Assembly (NCBI GenBank): GCA_020350725.1
Contig: CP070719.1
Location: forward strand, 1,809,162 to 1,873,161
Direction of reading: 5' to 3'
Length of the DNA stretch: 64,000 bases
Origin: a bacterium
Lineage (GTDB): Bacteria; BMS3Abin14
Shown in pieces: positions 1 to 7,565 of the stretch. The position numbers and the translations under genes were made by a program. The notes under the pieces are model-generated. The model was not told where the DNA came from and searched no databases. It saw only the letters and a program-made list of their open reading frames with translations. How positions within the stretch are numbered: the first letter of the stretch is position 1; each line of letters starts with the position of its first letter.

Positions 1-1282
1 AGAGGTCCTCCGCGCTCACGGTGGACCTGAGGAAATTGATGCCGGAAAGGTTGTCCTCGACGACCAGATCTCGAAGCTCCACAACCGAGTCCCTGAAACG
101 CATGGCGCTCCTGTTGTTTCGGAAGGTGCCCCAACTGAGGGACGTCCCTTCCGATTCCTGGAACTGAACACCCCGGAGATTGTCCTCGAAGACCACGTGG
201 GAAAGGGAAACCCGGGAGAAATGACTGTGAAAGGCCTTGACACCGCGGCGAAACAGAGCGTACTGCACCGTGTTGTCTCCCGATTCGGAAGCGATGATGC
301 TCAGGCTGTCCCACGATCCCGGCGAGGCATCCTCATCCTCGGCGTCAAACAGGACCCAGGCATCTTCCCTTCCCTTGACCTTGATGCGGCCCTGAACGAT
401 CAGCCAGGATTCACCCAGGCCGTCTCCGTTGGTGTCCCGGAACCGGAACAGTACGCGGGTGCCGGCATCGACCGTCAGTGTGATCCCCTCAGGCACCGCC
501 ACCTGGCCGTCCACAACAACCGTCCCCGTCCAGACGGTGTCCTCTCCCAGCGCCACCTCACCCACATATTCCCTGGTGGAAGGCGGGTCTTTGACCGTGG
601 CGGGCAGGGTGGTGAGGAACAGGGGTTCGCCGGCGCTGTCCGAGGACGGGACGGGGGAGTGGGTGTCGACGTCGTTGTCCTCGAACCGGTCACGGGGATG
701 GCGTGATAACGGGGGGCCTCCGGCGAGGGAGAGGATACCGATCCCGTTGTTCAGGTACCGGTTGGCCTGGAGGGTCGTCGATGCCTTTGGCCCGGCGGCG
801 ATACCGATCTCGTTTCCGGAGAATGTGGATCGGGCGGCGATGAGCTTGCCATCAAGGGCCCCAATAGCTGTTTCCGCCCCCACGATGGTGGTCCTGATCA
901 GCCTTGCCCTTGCCGTTGGAGACGACAGAGCGATCCCGCCCCAGGAACCCCTCCCCCCAGGGCCCTGCGGTCGAAAGGAGACCGGCCCCACGGGGATGGA
1001 CAGTTCGCCGTGGACCATGATCTCCGTCTCGCTCGTCAGGAACTGGGCGTCGGTCCGGGACCCGTCACTGGGAAGTACCCGGACAGTTGTTCCCGAGAGC
1101 ATGGTCAGTGTCACTCCCTCGGGGATCAGCAGATCCTCCGCCAGGATGACCTCACCCGATACGGTTGTGTCCTCCGTGATAACCGAGGCCAGGGTCACCG
1201 CTTCCTTCCCGGCTGCGTGGACCGGCGCCGGTGAAAAGACAAAGAAGAACAAGAAGATAAAAGCGGGGAGACTGCAGATCAT
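1..1282 (-). CDS. Secreted right-handed beta-helix protein (3' end outside window)
   Basis: This frame is open from an ATG at 1282 to the window edge, about 427 codons, so the C-terminus is missing. The product starts with a classic signal peptide: a very hydrophobic Phe-rich core ending near PAPVHAAG. The rest is rich in short repeats of alternating hydrophobic and Asn/Asp/Gly residues (for example FEDNLRGVQF, FRNNRSAMRF, VEDNLSGINF), the look of a parallel beta-helix (NosD/pectate-lyase-like fold). The fold call is by eye. It starts 7 bp after the permease stop, so the two are probably co-transcribed. Substrate and role cannot be read from the sequence; an extracytoplasmic binding or structural role is likely. 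Confidence 0.75.
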   Translation of the reverse strand, partial: MICSLPAFIFLFFFVFSPAPVHAAGKEAVTLASVITEDTTVSGEVILAEDLLIPEGVTLTMLSGTTVRVLPSDGSRTDAQFLTSETEIMVHGELSIPVGPVSFRPQGPGGRGSWGGIALSSPTARARLIRTTIVGAETAIGALDGKLIAARSTFSGNEIGIAAGPKASTTLQANRYLNNGIGILSLAGGPPLSRHPRDRFEDNDVDTHSPVPSSDSAGEPLFLTTLPATVKDPPSTREYVGEVALGEDTVWTGTVVVDGQVAVPEGITLTVDAGTRVLFRFRDTNGDGLGESWLIVQGRIKVKGREDAWVLFDAEDEDASPGSWDSLSIIASESGDNTVQYALFRRGVKAFHSHFSRVSLSHVVFEDNLRGVQFQESEGTSLSWGTFRNNRSAMRFRDSVVELRDLVVEDNLSGINFLRSTVSAEDL

Positions 1283-1289
1283 TCCATCC

Positions 1290-2261
1290 TCAGAACAGAT
1301 AGTGGTAAAGGTAAGCCAGGCCGATGGTCCCAGTGAGACAGATGCCCAGATAGAGGAAGAAGACGCGACGCCTGAAGAAGGTCAGAAAGATAGCCATGAC
1401 GGGGATGGCGGTTACGGGTGCGCCTATGAGAAAAGCCAGCCCCGGGCCTTTTGCCAGGGGCAGATCGACGAACCCGTAAAGGATCGCCGATGCCATGATC
1501 TGGTTGATGTGAAGAGGGACAACCGCAAGGGTGATGAGGGGAATGCTCAGGGGCAGTGCGTTGGTGAGGAGGGGGGTAACCCATTCAGTGGGGATGTAGC
1601 GGGCCGCCAACACCTCGATGGCTACGCCGATGACGGTAAATTTGCCGATCTTGAGGGTGCCGTCCACAAACTTTCCCAGGAAGATAAAGAACCTGTTGTC
1701 GGTTCGCGTTTCCACGTACCTCTTGCTGAACATCTTCCGGCAATCACATTGGAGGTCCTCGCAGGGGTAGTCGGGGTCGTGGAAGTCCCCCTCAGGGATA
1801 CCCCTGGTGAAGAGCTTGTCGAGGTCAAACCACCCCCTCCTCTGGAAGTAGAGGGTGGTATAGCCTGCGAGCAAACCCATGACGGCCGCCGACACCACCT
1901 TGACGATGGCCCACTCATCACCCAGCTCCCATGCGGTCAGGGTGTAGCCTGCCGGACTCATCAGGGGGCTTGTGATCAGGAGGGTCATGGCCGGTGCGAA
2001 GGGGACACCCGCCAGGATCATGGAGATGGTCAGGGGCAGGACACCGCATGCGCAAAGGGGTGAGAAAAGACCGATACCCGTTGCCAGCCAGATGGATCCG
2101 TGTCCGAACCGGTCCAGGAGCTTGCGGAGACGGATGTGCCACCCGAAGGTCCTGATAAGAGCCTCGAGAGCCACTCCGGCGATGAAGTACCAGAAGATGA
2201 AGCGGAATTCCGCGACGAAGTCACCACCGAGGGCCATCAGTTCTGCGAAAACCGATTCCAA
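1290..2261 (-). CDS. ArsP/DUF318-type permease
   Basis: 323-residue polytopic membrane protein with about eight hydrophobic segments. The motif PLCACG (Cys70, Cys72) followed by VLPLTISMILAG is the signature of the permease family PF03773, whose members include ArsP organoarsenical exporters and SO_0444-type metal efflux proteins. A hydrophilic loop near residues 160-175 carries three more cysteines (PCEDLQCDC), possibly a metal or thiol site. The start is TTG at 2261, preceded at good spacing by AGGAA; the first ATG is further in. It lies between a TauE/SafE exporter upstream and a secreted beta-helix protein downstream. Metal or arsenical export is inferred from family; the substrate is unknown. 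Confidence 0.8.
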   Translation of the reverse strand: MESVFAELMALGGDFVAEFRFIFWYFIAGVALEALIRTFGWHIRLRKLLDRFGHGSIWLATGIGLFSPLCACGVLPLTISMILAGVPFAPAMTLLITSPLMSPAGYTLTAWELGDEWAIVKVVSAAVMGLLAGYTTLYFQRRGWFDLDKLFTRGIPEGDFHDPDYPCEDLQCDCRKMFSKRYVETRTDNRFFIFLGKFVDGTLKIGKFTVIGVAIEVLAARYIPTEWVTPLLTNALPLSIPLITLAVVPLHINQIMASAILYGFVDLPLAKGPGLAFLIGAPVTAIPVMAIFLTFFRRRVFFLYLGICLTGTIGLAYLYHYLF

Positions 2262-2492
2262 GGATGTTCCTCTTAATCCGTGCCTTTCAGGTAATGCCGG
2301 ATGCGCGAGAGACCCGGACTGTTAGGGCCCACCCGATCCCGGCGGCTGATTCCCGGGTATGGTTCTGTCCAGCCCGGCTGTCAGATTTCTGCCACCCGCT
2401 CCGGCCTGAAGGGCCGGAAACGTCATATTATCAAACAGATCTGCGCCGGACCGATGTGTCTCTGCCACAAGCATGCCAAAGCCTCAGGTTCC
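2262..2492. other. Spacer between tauE-like and permease genes
   Basis: This 231-bp spacer has no convincing gene. It contains a 7-bp GC hairpin at about 2401-2419 (TCCGGCC/GGCCGGA) with no T-run on either strand, so it is not a standard terminator. Confidence 0.4.
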
Positions 2493-3257
2493 TCAGGGAC
2501 CCGCTAGCATCTGAAGGAAGCCCTCCACCGCCACTTTGACCGAGATTATGAGGATGATGACGCCCACAATACGTCTCAGGGTCCGGGGCCTTGCTCTTCT
2601 CGACGTCCAGAGTCCTCCCATACGGGATCCGATGGCGACTCCGAGGACGAGGAGAACGGCCAGGGACGGGTCAAAGGTGGCCCACTGAAGATGGGTCAGA
2701 AAGGCCGACAGGGCCGAAAAGGTGACAACCATGGCTGATGTGGCGACGGCTTCCTTAGTGGGATAGCCGATGGATAGAAGAAACGGGAGAATGAAAAGTG
2801 CCCCGCTGACGCCCAGCAGGCCGCTGGAAAACCCCGAGAAAAAGCCTATGAAGAGCGCTCCCGTGACGGCCAGTTTCGGGTCGACCGTCCTGTCCGGGTC
2901 AGGATCCTGGGATGCCAGTATGCGGAGGGAGGCATAGAAGGCCACACCCGCAAAGAGGATCTTTATGACGCCCGTGGAAATGTGGCGGAGGACATATGCC
3001 CCGGCAGGAGCGCCTATGAAGGCAGTGGCGATGGCGGCGGCGCCGATACGTAAGTGGACGAGCCTCGCCCTGAAATAGGTGTAGGCGGCGGTCATCCCGG
3101 TCGTGGTCACGAGGAGAAGACTAAGGGGAATGGCCCCGGTTCTGAAATCGAGCCCGTACCAGGCCAGGATGGGGACGTAGATGACACCGCCGCCTAGCCC
3201 CATCATGCCGAAAAGTCCGGCCGTGAGGATGATGGTGAAGAGGAGAATTGCCGTCAA
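2493..3257 (-). CDS. TauE/SafE family sulfite/anion exporter
   Basis: Multi-pass membrane protein with the TauE/SafE (PF01925) pattern: an N-terminal helix followed by GLFGMMGLGGGVIYVPIL, and a second half-repeat FSGFSSGLLGVSGALFILPFL. The family exports sulfite, sulfoacetate or other small anions. The frame is open further upstream, but that part is basic and Pro/Ser-rich and unlike the family. I take TTG at 3257, preceded by GAAGGA seven bases away, giving 254 residues, the usual family length. It is transcribed toward the permease and beta-helix genes and may be their first gene. The substrate is not evident. Confidence 0.8.
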   Translation of the reverse strand: MTAILLFTIILTAGLFGMMGLGGGVIYVPILAWYGLDFRTGAIPLSLLLVTTTGMTAAYTYFRARLVHLRIGAAAIATAFIGAPAGAYVLRHISTGVIKILFAGVAFYASLRILASQDPDPDRTVDPKLAVTGALFIGFFSGFSSGLLGVSGALFILPFLLSIGYPTKEAVATSAMVVTFSALSAFLTHLQWATFDPSLAVLLVLGVAIGSRMGGLWTSRRARPRTLRRIVGVIILIISVKVAVEGFLQMLAGP

Positions 3258-3491
3258 TGCAGGTTCCTTCGCCAGGGAGGCATATAGGGTGCTCGGGACA
3301 GGAGGGATCCCACCTGTTCTTCCGGCAGAGGATCGCCAGGTCCCGCGATACCGGGGAATGCTAACACACAGGGAGTTCCAGGAGAAGACGGAGAAACGTA
3401 AGGGGGAGAAGAAAGAGGAGAAGGGGGAAAGGGGATCGCGCCTCGGGTTACGGCATGCCAGGGGAGCTGAGAAAACAATCACAAAAAGACC

Positions 3492-3530
3492 TTGACGTGG
3501 CGCCCGGGTGCTTGTTATATTTTTAACAAG
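3492..3530 (+). promoter_or_regulatory. Sigma-70-type promoter with overlapping palindrome
   Basis: TTGACG at 3492-3497 and TATATT at 3516-3521 are 18 bp apart (17 bp if TTATAT is used). A perfect inverted repeat, CTTGTTA / TAACAAG with a 6-bp centre (3511-3530), covers the -10 element, as expected of a repressor operator. It points at the small membrane protein that follows. Confidence 0.55.
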
Positions 3531-3571
3531 TGGGCGCGTTCCCGGTGCAGAACCGGGAGGAGGTGACGAAA

Positions 3572-3715
3572 ATGCTCGAGTTCCTCATGACAATGGCCGT
3601 TATTGCCCTTATTTTCGTTGCTGCCACATTTCTCGTGACACTGGTTGCGGGCGGTCTCCTGAAGGCCCGCAGCGCCCTGAAGAAGACCGAGAAGGAACCG
3701 GTAGAAGAAGGTTAG
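3572..3715 (+). CDS. Small single-helix membrane protein (47 aa)
   Basis: 47-residue product: one hydrophobic helix (about residues 4-28) followed by a basic/acidic tail ending in KKTEKEPVEEG. The ATG at 3572 has the strong ribosome site GGAGGAGGTGA; an in-frame start 42 bp upstream would put that site inside the gene. A small hairpin (CCCGGT/ACCGGG, 3541-3557) sits just before the ribosome site and could affect translation. Upstream is a good promoter with a palindrome. I do not recognise the family. The promoter, ribosome site and sensible topology make a real gene likely. Confidence 0.6.
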   Translation: MLEFLMTMAVIALIFVAATFLVTLVAGGLLKARSALKKTEKEPVEEG

Positions 3716-4124
3716 AAACCGCGAGCAGGGGAACAATTCCACTTCCCAGTCTGCCGTTCACAGTTTGCGGTTAATACCTGGAAACCGGAACCTGGAATTG
3801 ATGTCTCCTCACCATTCACGGCGGACGTCCGATCTCAAGTTCTCCAATGTTCTGATGTCCTGATTTTACCCGGCAACGATCCCTGACCGTGTTGAAATGA
3901 CCCACGGAGTGCGGAAGATAGCGCAGTCCCCTCCCTGACCGTGGCTGTCAGGCGGTGGACGAAACCGTCCTCCGAGTGACAAATCCTTATTTTATAGTCA
4001 GATAACGATTATCGGTAAACGCTGCCCTTTTGGCATCGGTGTTGCTAGCGAGAAGGGCCAGCGCTGACCCTAAAGGTGTTCGATCGGCCCTGTGAGAAAG
4101 TCAATATATGTGAGGTCTAAGACG
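3716..4124. repeat. Non-coding spacer with heptad-phased repeats
   Basis: No gene is visible. At about 3750-3868 the text runs in degenerate 7-mers, e.g. GAAACCG-GAACCTG-GAATTGA and TCCAATG-TTCTGAT-GTCCTGA, the same style as other spacers here. The right part (3880-4124) is unique and carries a Fur-like inverted repeat at 4001-4013. Confidence 0.5.
4001..4013. promoter_or_regulatory. Fur-like inverted repeat upstream of redoxin gene
   Basis: GATAACGATTATC is nearly an inverted repeat and resembles half of the classical Fur consensus (GATAATGATAATCATTATC). It lies about 110 bp before the redoxin start. A single short match like this can arise by chance. Confidence 0.3.
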
Positions 4125-4682
4125 ATGCGTATGATCAGATTGGAACGTGTTCGACTCAATTCGACGGCATTTATCCTGGCGACCGCCATGATCCTGTTTA
4201 TGACCGGCCCCGCGACGGCCGACGGTCCGGCGGTGGGCCAGAGAGCCCCTGACTTCTCCCTGTTCAGCACTTCCGGCGAGAAGTTCCACCTTTCCGAACG
4301 GCAGGGCAGGACCGTTCTCATGACCTTCTGGTCAACCTGGTGTTCGAGGAGCTCGGACGAGCTGGCCTTCCTCAAGAAAAACGCGGAGCTTTATCCTTCC
4401 CTTGAGATCGCTGTGGTCTACTCCGGTGACCCTAAACCGGACATAAGGTCGCTGGTCTACATCAAGCAGGTGATCGATGAGTGGGATCTGCCGGCCTCGA
4501 TCCTCGTCGACAGGGGACAGAAGGTGTGGGAACTCTTCGGGGTAAAGGCCCTGCCGACGAGCTTCATTATTGATCCCAATGGCGTGCTCGCCTACGGGGC
4601 TTCCAATTTCTACTCCTCTTCGCCGGATGAGCTCAATACCCTTCTGGGGCGGATGTCAGCCCTTTCCATGGCGGGGCAGTAG
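4125..4682 (+). CDS. Exported TlpA/AhpC-type thioredoxin-fold protein, resolving Cys missing
   Basis: 185-residue protein with an N-terminal signal segment ending near GPATADG, then the redoxin pattern GQRAPDFSLFSTSGEKFHLSE and VLMTFWSTWC. The active site reads W-C-S-R-S: the nucleophilic Cys73 is kept, but the second cysteine of the usual WCxxC is Ser76. The cis-Pro loop is present (ALPTSFIIDPNG). A peroxiredoxin-like or monothiol role is more likely than classical disulfide reduction. I prefer ATG 4125, which has GAGGT eight bases upstream, over an in-frame GTG at 4092. It stands alone; a Fur-like site upstream hints at metal or redox control. Confidence 0.75.
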   Translation: MRMIRLERVRLNSTAFILATAMILFMTGPATADGPAVGQRAPDFSLFSTSGEKFHLSERQGRTVLMTFWSTWCSRSSDELAFLKKNAELYPSLEIAVVYSGDPKPDIRSLVYIKQVIDEWDLPASILVDRGQKVWELFGVKALPTSFIIDPNGVLAYGASNFYSSSPDELNTLLGRMSALSMAGQ

Positions 4683-5099
4683 AGCGCAGTTCCCGGTTGC
4701 CGGTTTCCAAGTTTACGGTCCTACGGATCACTGTCTGCGGCTAAAACCCGGACCAGGGAACTGGATTTCCTCTGGTCTGTGGCCTTTGGCCGCGGGATTC
4801 CTTTTACGGCGTCTTCGTGTCTCCGTGTTCGATCTTCCCTCCCTTATTCCCGGGCCAGGCATCGGTCCGGAACCCGAAAACCCCCTCTGCGAGGAAGATA
4901 CCTGCCCGGTTGCGGGCATAGGATCCCCCCGTGTCCCCCTCCCGTCTCCGGGTCGGGACCTTCTCCGGACACCGGACGAGCTTTTTCCCTCCAGGTAACA
5001 AAAATTGTCAATGATGTACCAAATGGTGTCACCGGAGAGGACCGGGGAGGTACTGCCAGTCCTCACCAGGTGCCTGAAAAGGCCTGTAAAACAAAGGAT
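4683..5099. other. Non-coding spacer, no gene seen
   Basis: The open frames here have no start signals or protein-like composition. Parts look like low-complexity wording shared with other spacers (a TCTTCGTG / TCTCCGTG pair near 4809). No promoter or terminator stands out. Confidence 0.4.
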
Positions 5100-5133
5100 T
5101 GCCAAATTGTAACCAAAATATTTTGATTTGGCA
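5100..5133. repeat. Nested palindromes upstream of small ORF
   Basis: TGCCAAAT (5100-5107) and ATTTGGCA (5126-5133) form perfect 8-bp arms, and inside them CAAAATATTTTG (5114-5125) is a perfect 12-bp palindrome. It lies about 70 bp before the 41-codon ORF and could be an operator or an RNA hairpin. Confidence 0.6.
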
Positions 5134-5203
5134 TCCTTGTTGCACAAACATGGGTGAACAAAGGATCGGGTCAGGAGAGATCGAAGCCAATAGGAGAACC
5201 GGA

Positions 5204-5329
5204 GTGCCAAGGATGGACAGGAGATCAAGCAGGTCAGTTGTCATCGGTTTGCCGGACAGGAATCCTGGCTGGATAGTGTCCGGAACGGCCGCTCTCCTGG
5301 CTGTCCTATTCGTTCTCCTGGCACGCTGA
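5204..5329 (+). CDS. Putative 41-aa single-helix membrane peptide
   Basis: A GTG at 5204 with AGGAG seven bases upstream opens a 41-residue frame: a short basic Arg/Ser-rich N-terminus, then one clear hydrophobic helix (GWIVSGTAALLAVLFVLLAR) at the C-terminus. A strong intrinsic terminator follows about 90 bp downstream and nested palindromes lie upstream, so a short transcription unit is plausible. No family is recognised. It could be a small membrane regulator or toxin-like peptide, or a chance frame within an sRNA. Confidence 0.4.
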   Translation: MPRMDRRSSRSVVIGLPDRNPGWIVSGTAALLAVLFVLLAR

Positions 5330-5417
5330 CAGACGAAGGAAAAGGGCCACCGGAGGCACCACAGCAGTCCGTACCCGACAGGCCCATAAAGGTTCATTAC
5401 CCCCCACCCCACCCCCC

Positions 5418-5457
5418 GGCCTGGGGCCGAGCATTCGGTCCCAGGCCACTCTTTTTT
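5418..5457 (+). terminator. Strong rho-independent terminator
   Basis: GGCCTGGG and CCCAGGCC form an 8-bp outer stem with a second CCGA/TCGG stem inside, followed by a CTTTTTT run. It closes the region before the division cluster and suits a short transcript covering 5204-5329. Confidence 0.8.
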
Positions 5458-5728
5458 ACCGTCAGCCCAAGGTCCCGGGTCAAAGGTCCGGAACGGAGGC
5501 CGGCCGGGCACCGTTTAGAGAACTTCCCCTCTCGGTTTTCGAACCCGAACCTGTAGTTTGGCTACCCCGGCAGATGTCAAGGATAACCGCCGGCTCTCTC
5601 CCACCTCTCCCCACCTGTTCCGTCACGCCGCCGATCCGGACAGAAACAGGGGGCGGATTGTCCCAGAAGGGACCCCTCTCCGGCTCAACCACCCTTGGCC
5701 TAAGGTAGGGAAAAACCAATACATTTCC

Positions 5729-5757
5729 TTGACAGGAAGTTTGACTGCTCGTATAGT
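5729..5757 (+). promoter_or_regulatory. dcw cluster promoter
   Basis: A perfect TTGACA (5729-5734), a 17-bp spacer and TATAGT (5752-5757) form a near-consensus sigma-70-type promoter 38 bp before mraZ. It is the best candidate for driving the whole mraZ-to-ftsZ cluster. Confidence 0.85.
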
Positions 5758-5783
5758 GTGGGGCAGTGTGGTAAATAGTGGGG
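5758..5783 (+). promoter_or_regulatory. MraZ operator (three TGG boxes at 10-bp spacing)
   Basis: TGGGG (5759), TGGTA (5769) and TGGGG (5779) recur exactly every 10 bp between the -10 element and the mraZ start. MraZ is known to bind arrays of TGGG-type direct repeats in front of its own gene, so autoregulation of the cluster is expected. The third box also overlaps the likely ribosome site. Confidence 0.75.
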
Positions 5784-5794
5784 AAAATTAAACT

Positions 5795-6247
5795 ATGAGA
5801 ACTGTTCTGTTCCGCGGCCGACACGAGCACGCCATCGATGAGAAGGGGCGCCTGAGCATACCCTCGAAGTTCCGTGAGATTATCACGGAAAACCATGGAG
5901 GGCGACTCATCCTTACCAATCTCCCCCGTTGTCTCGTTGTCTACACACCGGAAGAATGGGAGATCATCGAATCCAAGGCAAGCAGGCTCTCCACACTGAA
6001 GGCCAACGCCCAGGGTTTCCTCCGCTACTTCTATTCCGGCGCCACAGAGTGTGATCTGGACAAGCAGGGAAGGATCCTGATCCCGCCGACGCTCAGAAGC
6101 GCGGCAGGCCTCGATCGCCAGGTCGTGATTGCCGGTATGCTCAACAAGATAGAGATCTGGAGCCAGGAGCGGTGGAACGAGGAAATTCAACGGGCTGTGG
6201 ACAGTTTCGACCAGATCTCCGAGGAACTGGCCGATTTCGGCCTGTAA
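5795..6247 (+). CDS. mraZ: MraZ, transcriptional regulator of the dcw cluster
   Basis: 150 residues, the normal length, with the two SpoVT/AbrB-like half domains. Each carries the D-x-x-x-R signature (D15-EKG-R19 in DEKGRLSIPSKFRE; D89-KQG-R93 in DKQGRILIPPTLRS). MraZ forms a ring-shaped oligomer that binds direct repeats upstream of itself, and such repeats are visible at 5758-5783. First gene of the cluster, 33 bp before rsmH. Confidence 0.97.
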   Translation: MRTVLFRGRHEHAIDEKGRLSIPSKFREIITENHGGRLILTNLPRCLVVYTPEEWEIIESKASRLSTLKANAQGFLRYFYSGATECDLDKQGRILIPPTLRSAAGLDRQVVIAGMLNKIEIWSQERWNEEIQRAVDSFDQISEELADFGL

Positions 6248-6280
6248 AATGGTCTCCCCGGCGGGGGAGCATGTTGTCCG

Positions 6281-7234
6281 ATGACCGGACGTGGGGTGAG
6301 ACAGCGCCACATCCCGGTACTGCTGGAGGAAGTCCTGAAGGGACTTGGAATCCGGGAGGGCGGGGTGTATCTCGACGCGACCGTGGGAGAGGGCGGTCAC
6401 TCCCTGGAGATCCTGCGGCGGTCAGCGCGGGCGCAGGTTATAGGGATCGATCAGGATCCGGAGGCCCTGGCTTCAGCCGGGGCCGCACTGGGTGAATTCG
6501 GGCAGCGTGTTCGCCTGTGCCGAAGGAATTTCAGGTATATGGGAGAGGTTGTTCAGGAAATGGGAGTCCCGGCCGTCGACGGCATCCTCCTCGATCTGGG
6601 AGTGTCGAGCCTTCAGCTGGACCTGAGTGAGCGCGGCTTTTCCTTCTCTCAGGACGGACCGCTGGACATGAGGATGGACCCCGATGGCGCCCTGACGGCC
6701 GGGATGATCGTCAATTCCTACTCCGAAGAGGACCTGGCGAGAATAATCTCGACCTACGGCGAGGAGAGGCTTTCACGAAGGATCGCACAGGCCATTGCAC
6801 AGGAGAGAAGCAAGAACCCCATCACAACGACCGCCGGATTGGCCGTCATCGTGTCCCGGGTTCCCGGCATGTCCCGGGTCAAGAGCATCCACCCGGCAAC
6901 CAGGACCTTCCAGGCCCTTCGGATAGAGGTGAACGATGAGTTGAATGCTCTCAGGGAAGCTCTCGTCTCCGGCATAGGCCTTCTGGTCCCAGGCGGCCGG
7001 ATGGCGGTGATCTCCTTCCACTCCCTCGAGGACCGTATTGTCAAGAGGACTTTCAGAAGAATGGCGGATCCCTGTGAATGTCCCCCCGATTTCCCCATGT
7101 GCGTGTGCGGCGCCTTACCCATGGGGTCCGTCAGGACCAGGCGCCCCATAATCCCCGGGGAGAGCGAAAGGCGGGACAATCCCCGCAGCAGAAGCGCCAG
7201 GCTCAGAATATTCGAGCGGGCGCCCCGCGCATAA
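6281..7234 (+). CDS. rsmH: 16S rRNA (cytosine(1402)-N4)-methyltransferase RsmH
   Basis: 317 residues. N-terminal RHIPVLLEEVL and the SAM-binding GGVYLDATVGEGGHS are typical of RsmH (MraW), as is VDGILLDLGVSSLQLD; the C-terminus has the family ending NPRSRSARLRIFER. The enzyme N4-methylates C1402 of 16S rRNA. ATG 6281 puts RHIPVLL at residue 8. Second gene of the dcw cluster, 10 bp before ftsL. Confidence 0.96.
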   Translation: MTGRGVRQRHIPVLLEEVLKGLGIREGGVYLDATVGEGGHSLEILRRSARAQVIGIDQDPEALASAGAALGEFGQRVRLCRRNFRYMGEVVQEMGVPAVDGILLDLGVSSLQLDLSERGFSFSQDGPLDMRMDPDGALTAGMIVNSYSEEDLARIISTYGEERLSRRIAQAIAQERSKNPITTTAGLAVIVSRVPGMSRVKSIHPATRTFQALRIEVNDELNALREALVSGIGLLVPGGRMAVISFHSLEDRIVKRTFRRMADPCECPPDFPMCVCGALPMGSVRTRRPIIPGESERRDNPRSRSARLRIFERAPRA

Positions 7235-7244
7235 GGACGGACCG

Positions 7245-7565
7245 ATGGACACGCTGGCTGAGGCCAAAATACAGAGCGGTCAAGGCGTCAGGTGGAGGGG
7301 AGCCAGAGAATATTTTCTCATCCTTTGCCTCTCGATCTGCCTGGGGGCAGGCATCCTGCTCTCCGTGTGGAGCGGGATCGCCTTTATCAACATGGGATAC
7401 GAGATCAGGGCCTTCGAGCAGAGGGAAGGTGAACTCCTTCACCTGAACCGGGAACTCGAGATCGAAAAGGGCATGCTGACCAGTCCGGAGCGGATAGAGA
7501 AAGTGGCAAGGGAAAAACTGGGTATGACCGATCCCCGTCCAGACCAGATCAAGGTGATCCGGTGA
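7245..7565 (+). CDS. ftsL: Cell division protein FtsL
   Basis: 106-residue bitopic protein: about 27 cytoplasmic residues, one membrane helix (about 28-50, FLILCLSICLGAGILLSVW) and a periplasmic leucine-rich coiled coil ending in the conserved EKVAREKLGMTDPRPDQI. FtsL forms the FtsQLB divisome complex and helps activate FtsWI. The 3' end overlaps the next gene by four bases. FtsL is weakly conserved, but topology and position make the call safe. Confidence 0.88.
   Translation: MDTLAEAKIQSGQGVRWRGAREYFLILCLSICLGAGILLSVWSGIAFINMGYEIRAFEQREGELLHLNRELEIEKGMLTSPERIEKVAREKLGMTDPRPDQIKVIR

Noticed and set aside
429-2063. 544-codon plus-strand frame over the beta-helix and permease genes
   Set aside because: Shadow frame: no domain, no ribosome site, and the minus-strand proteins show membrane helices and signal peptides.
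2401-2419. Terminator at the GC hairpin after the TauE-like gene
   Set aside because: There is no T-run on either side, and the next gene in the same direction may be co-transcribed.
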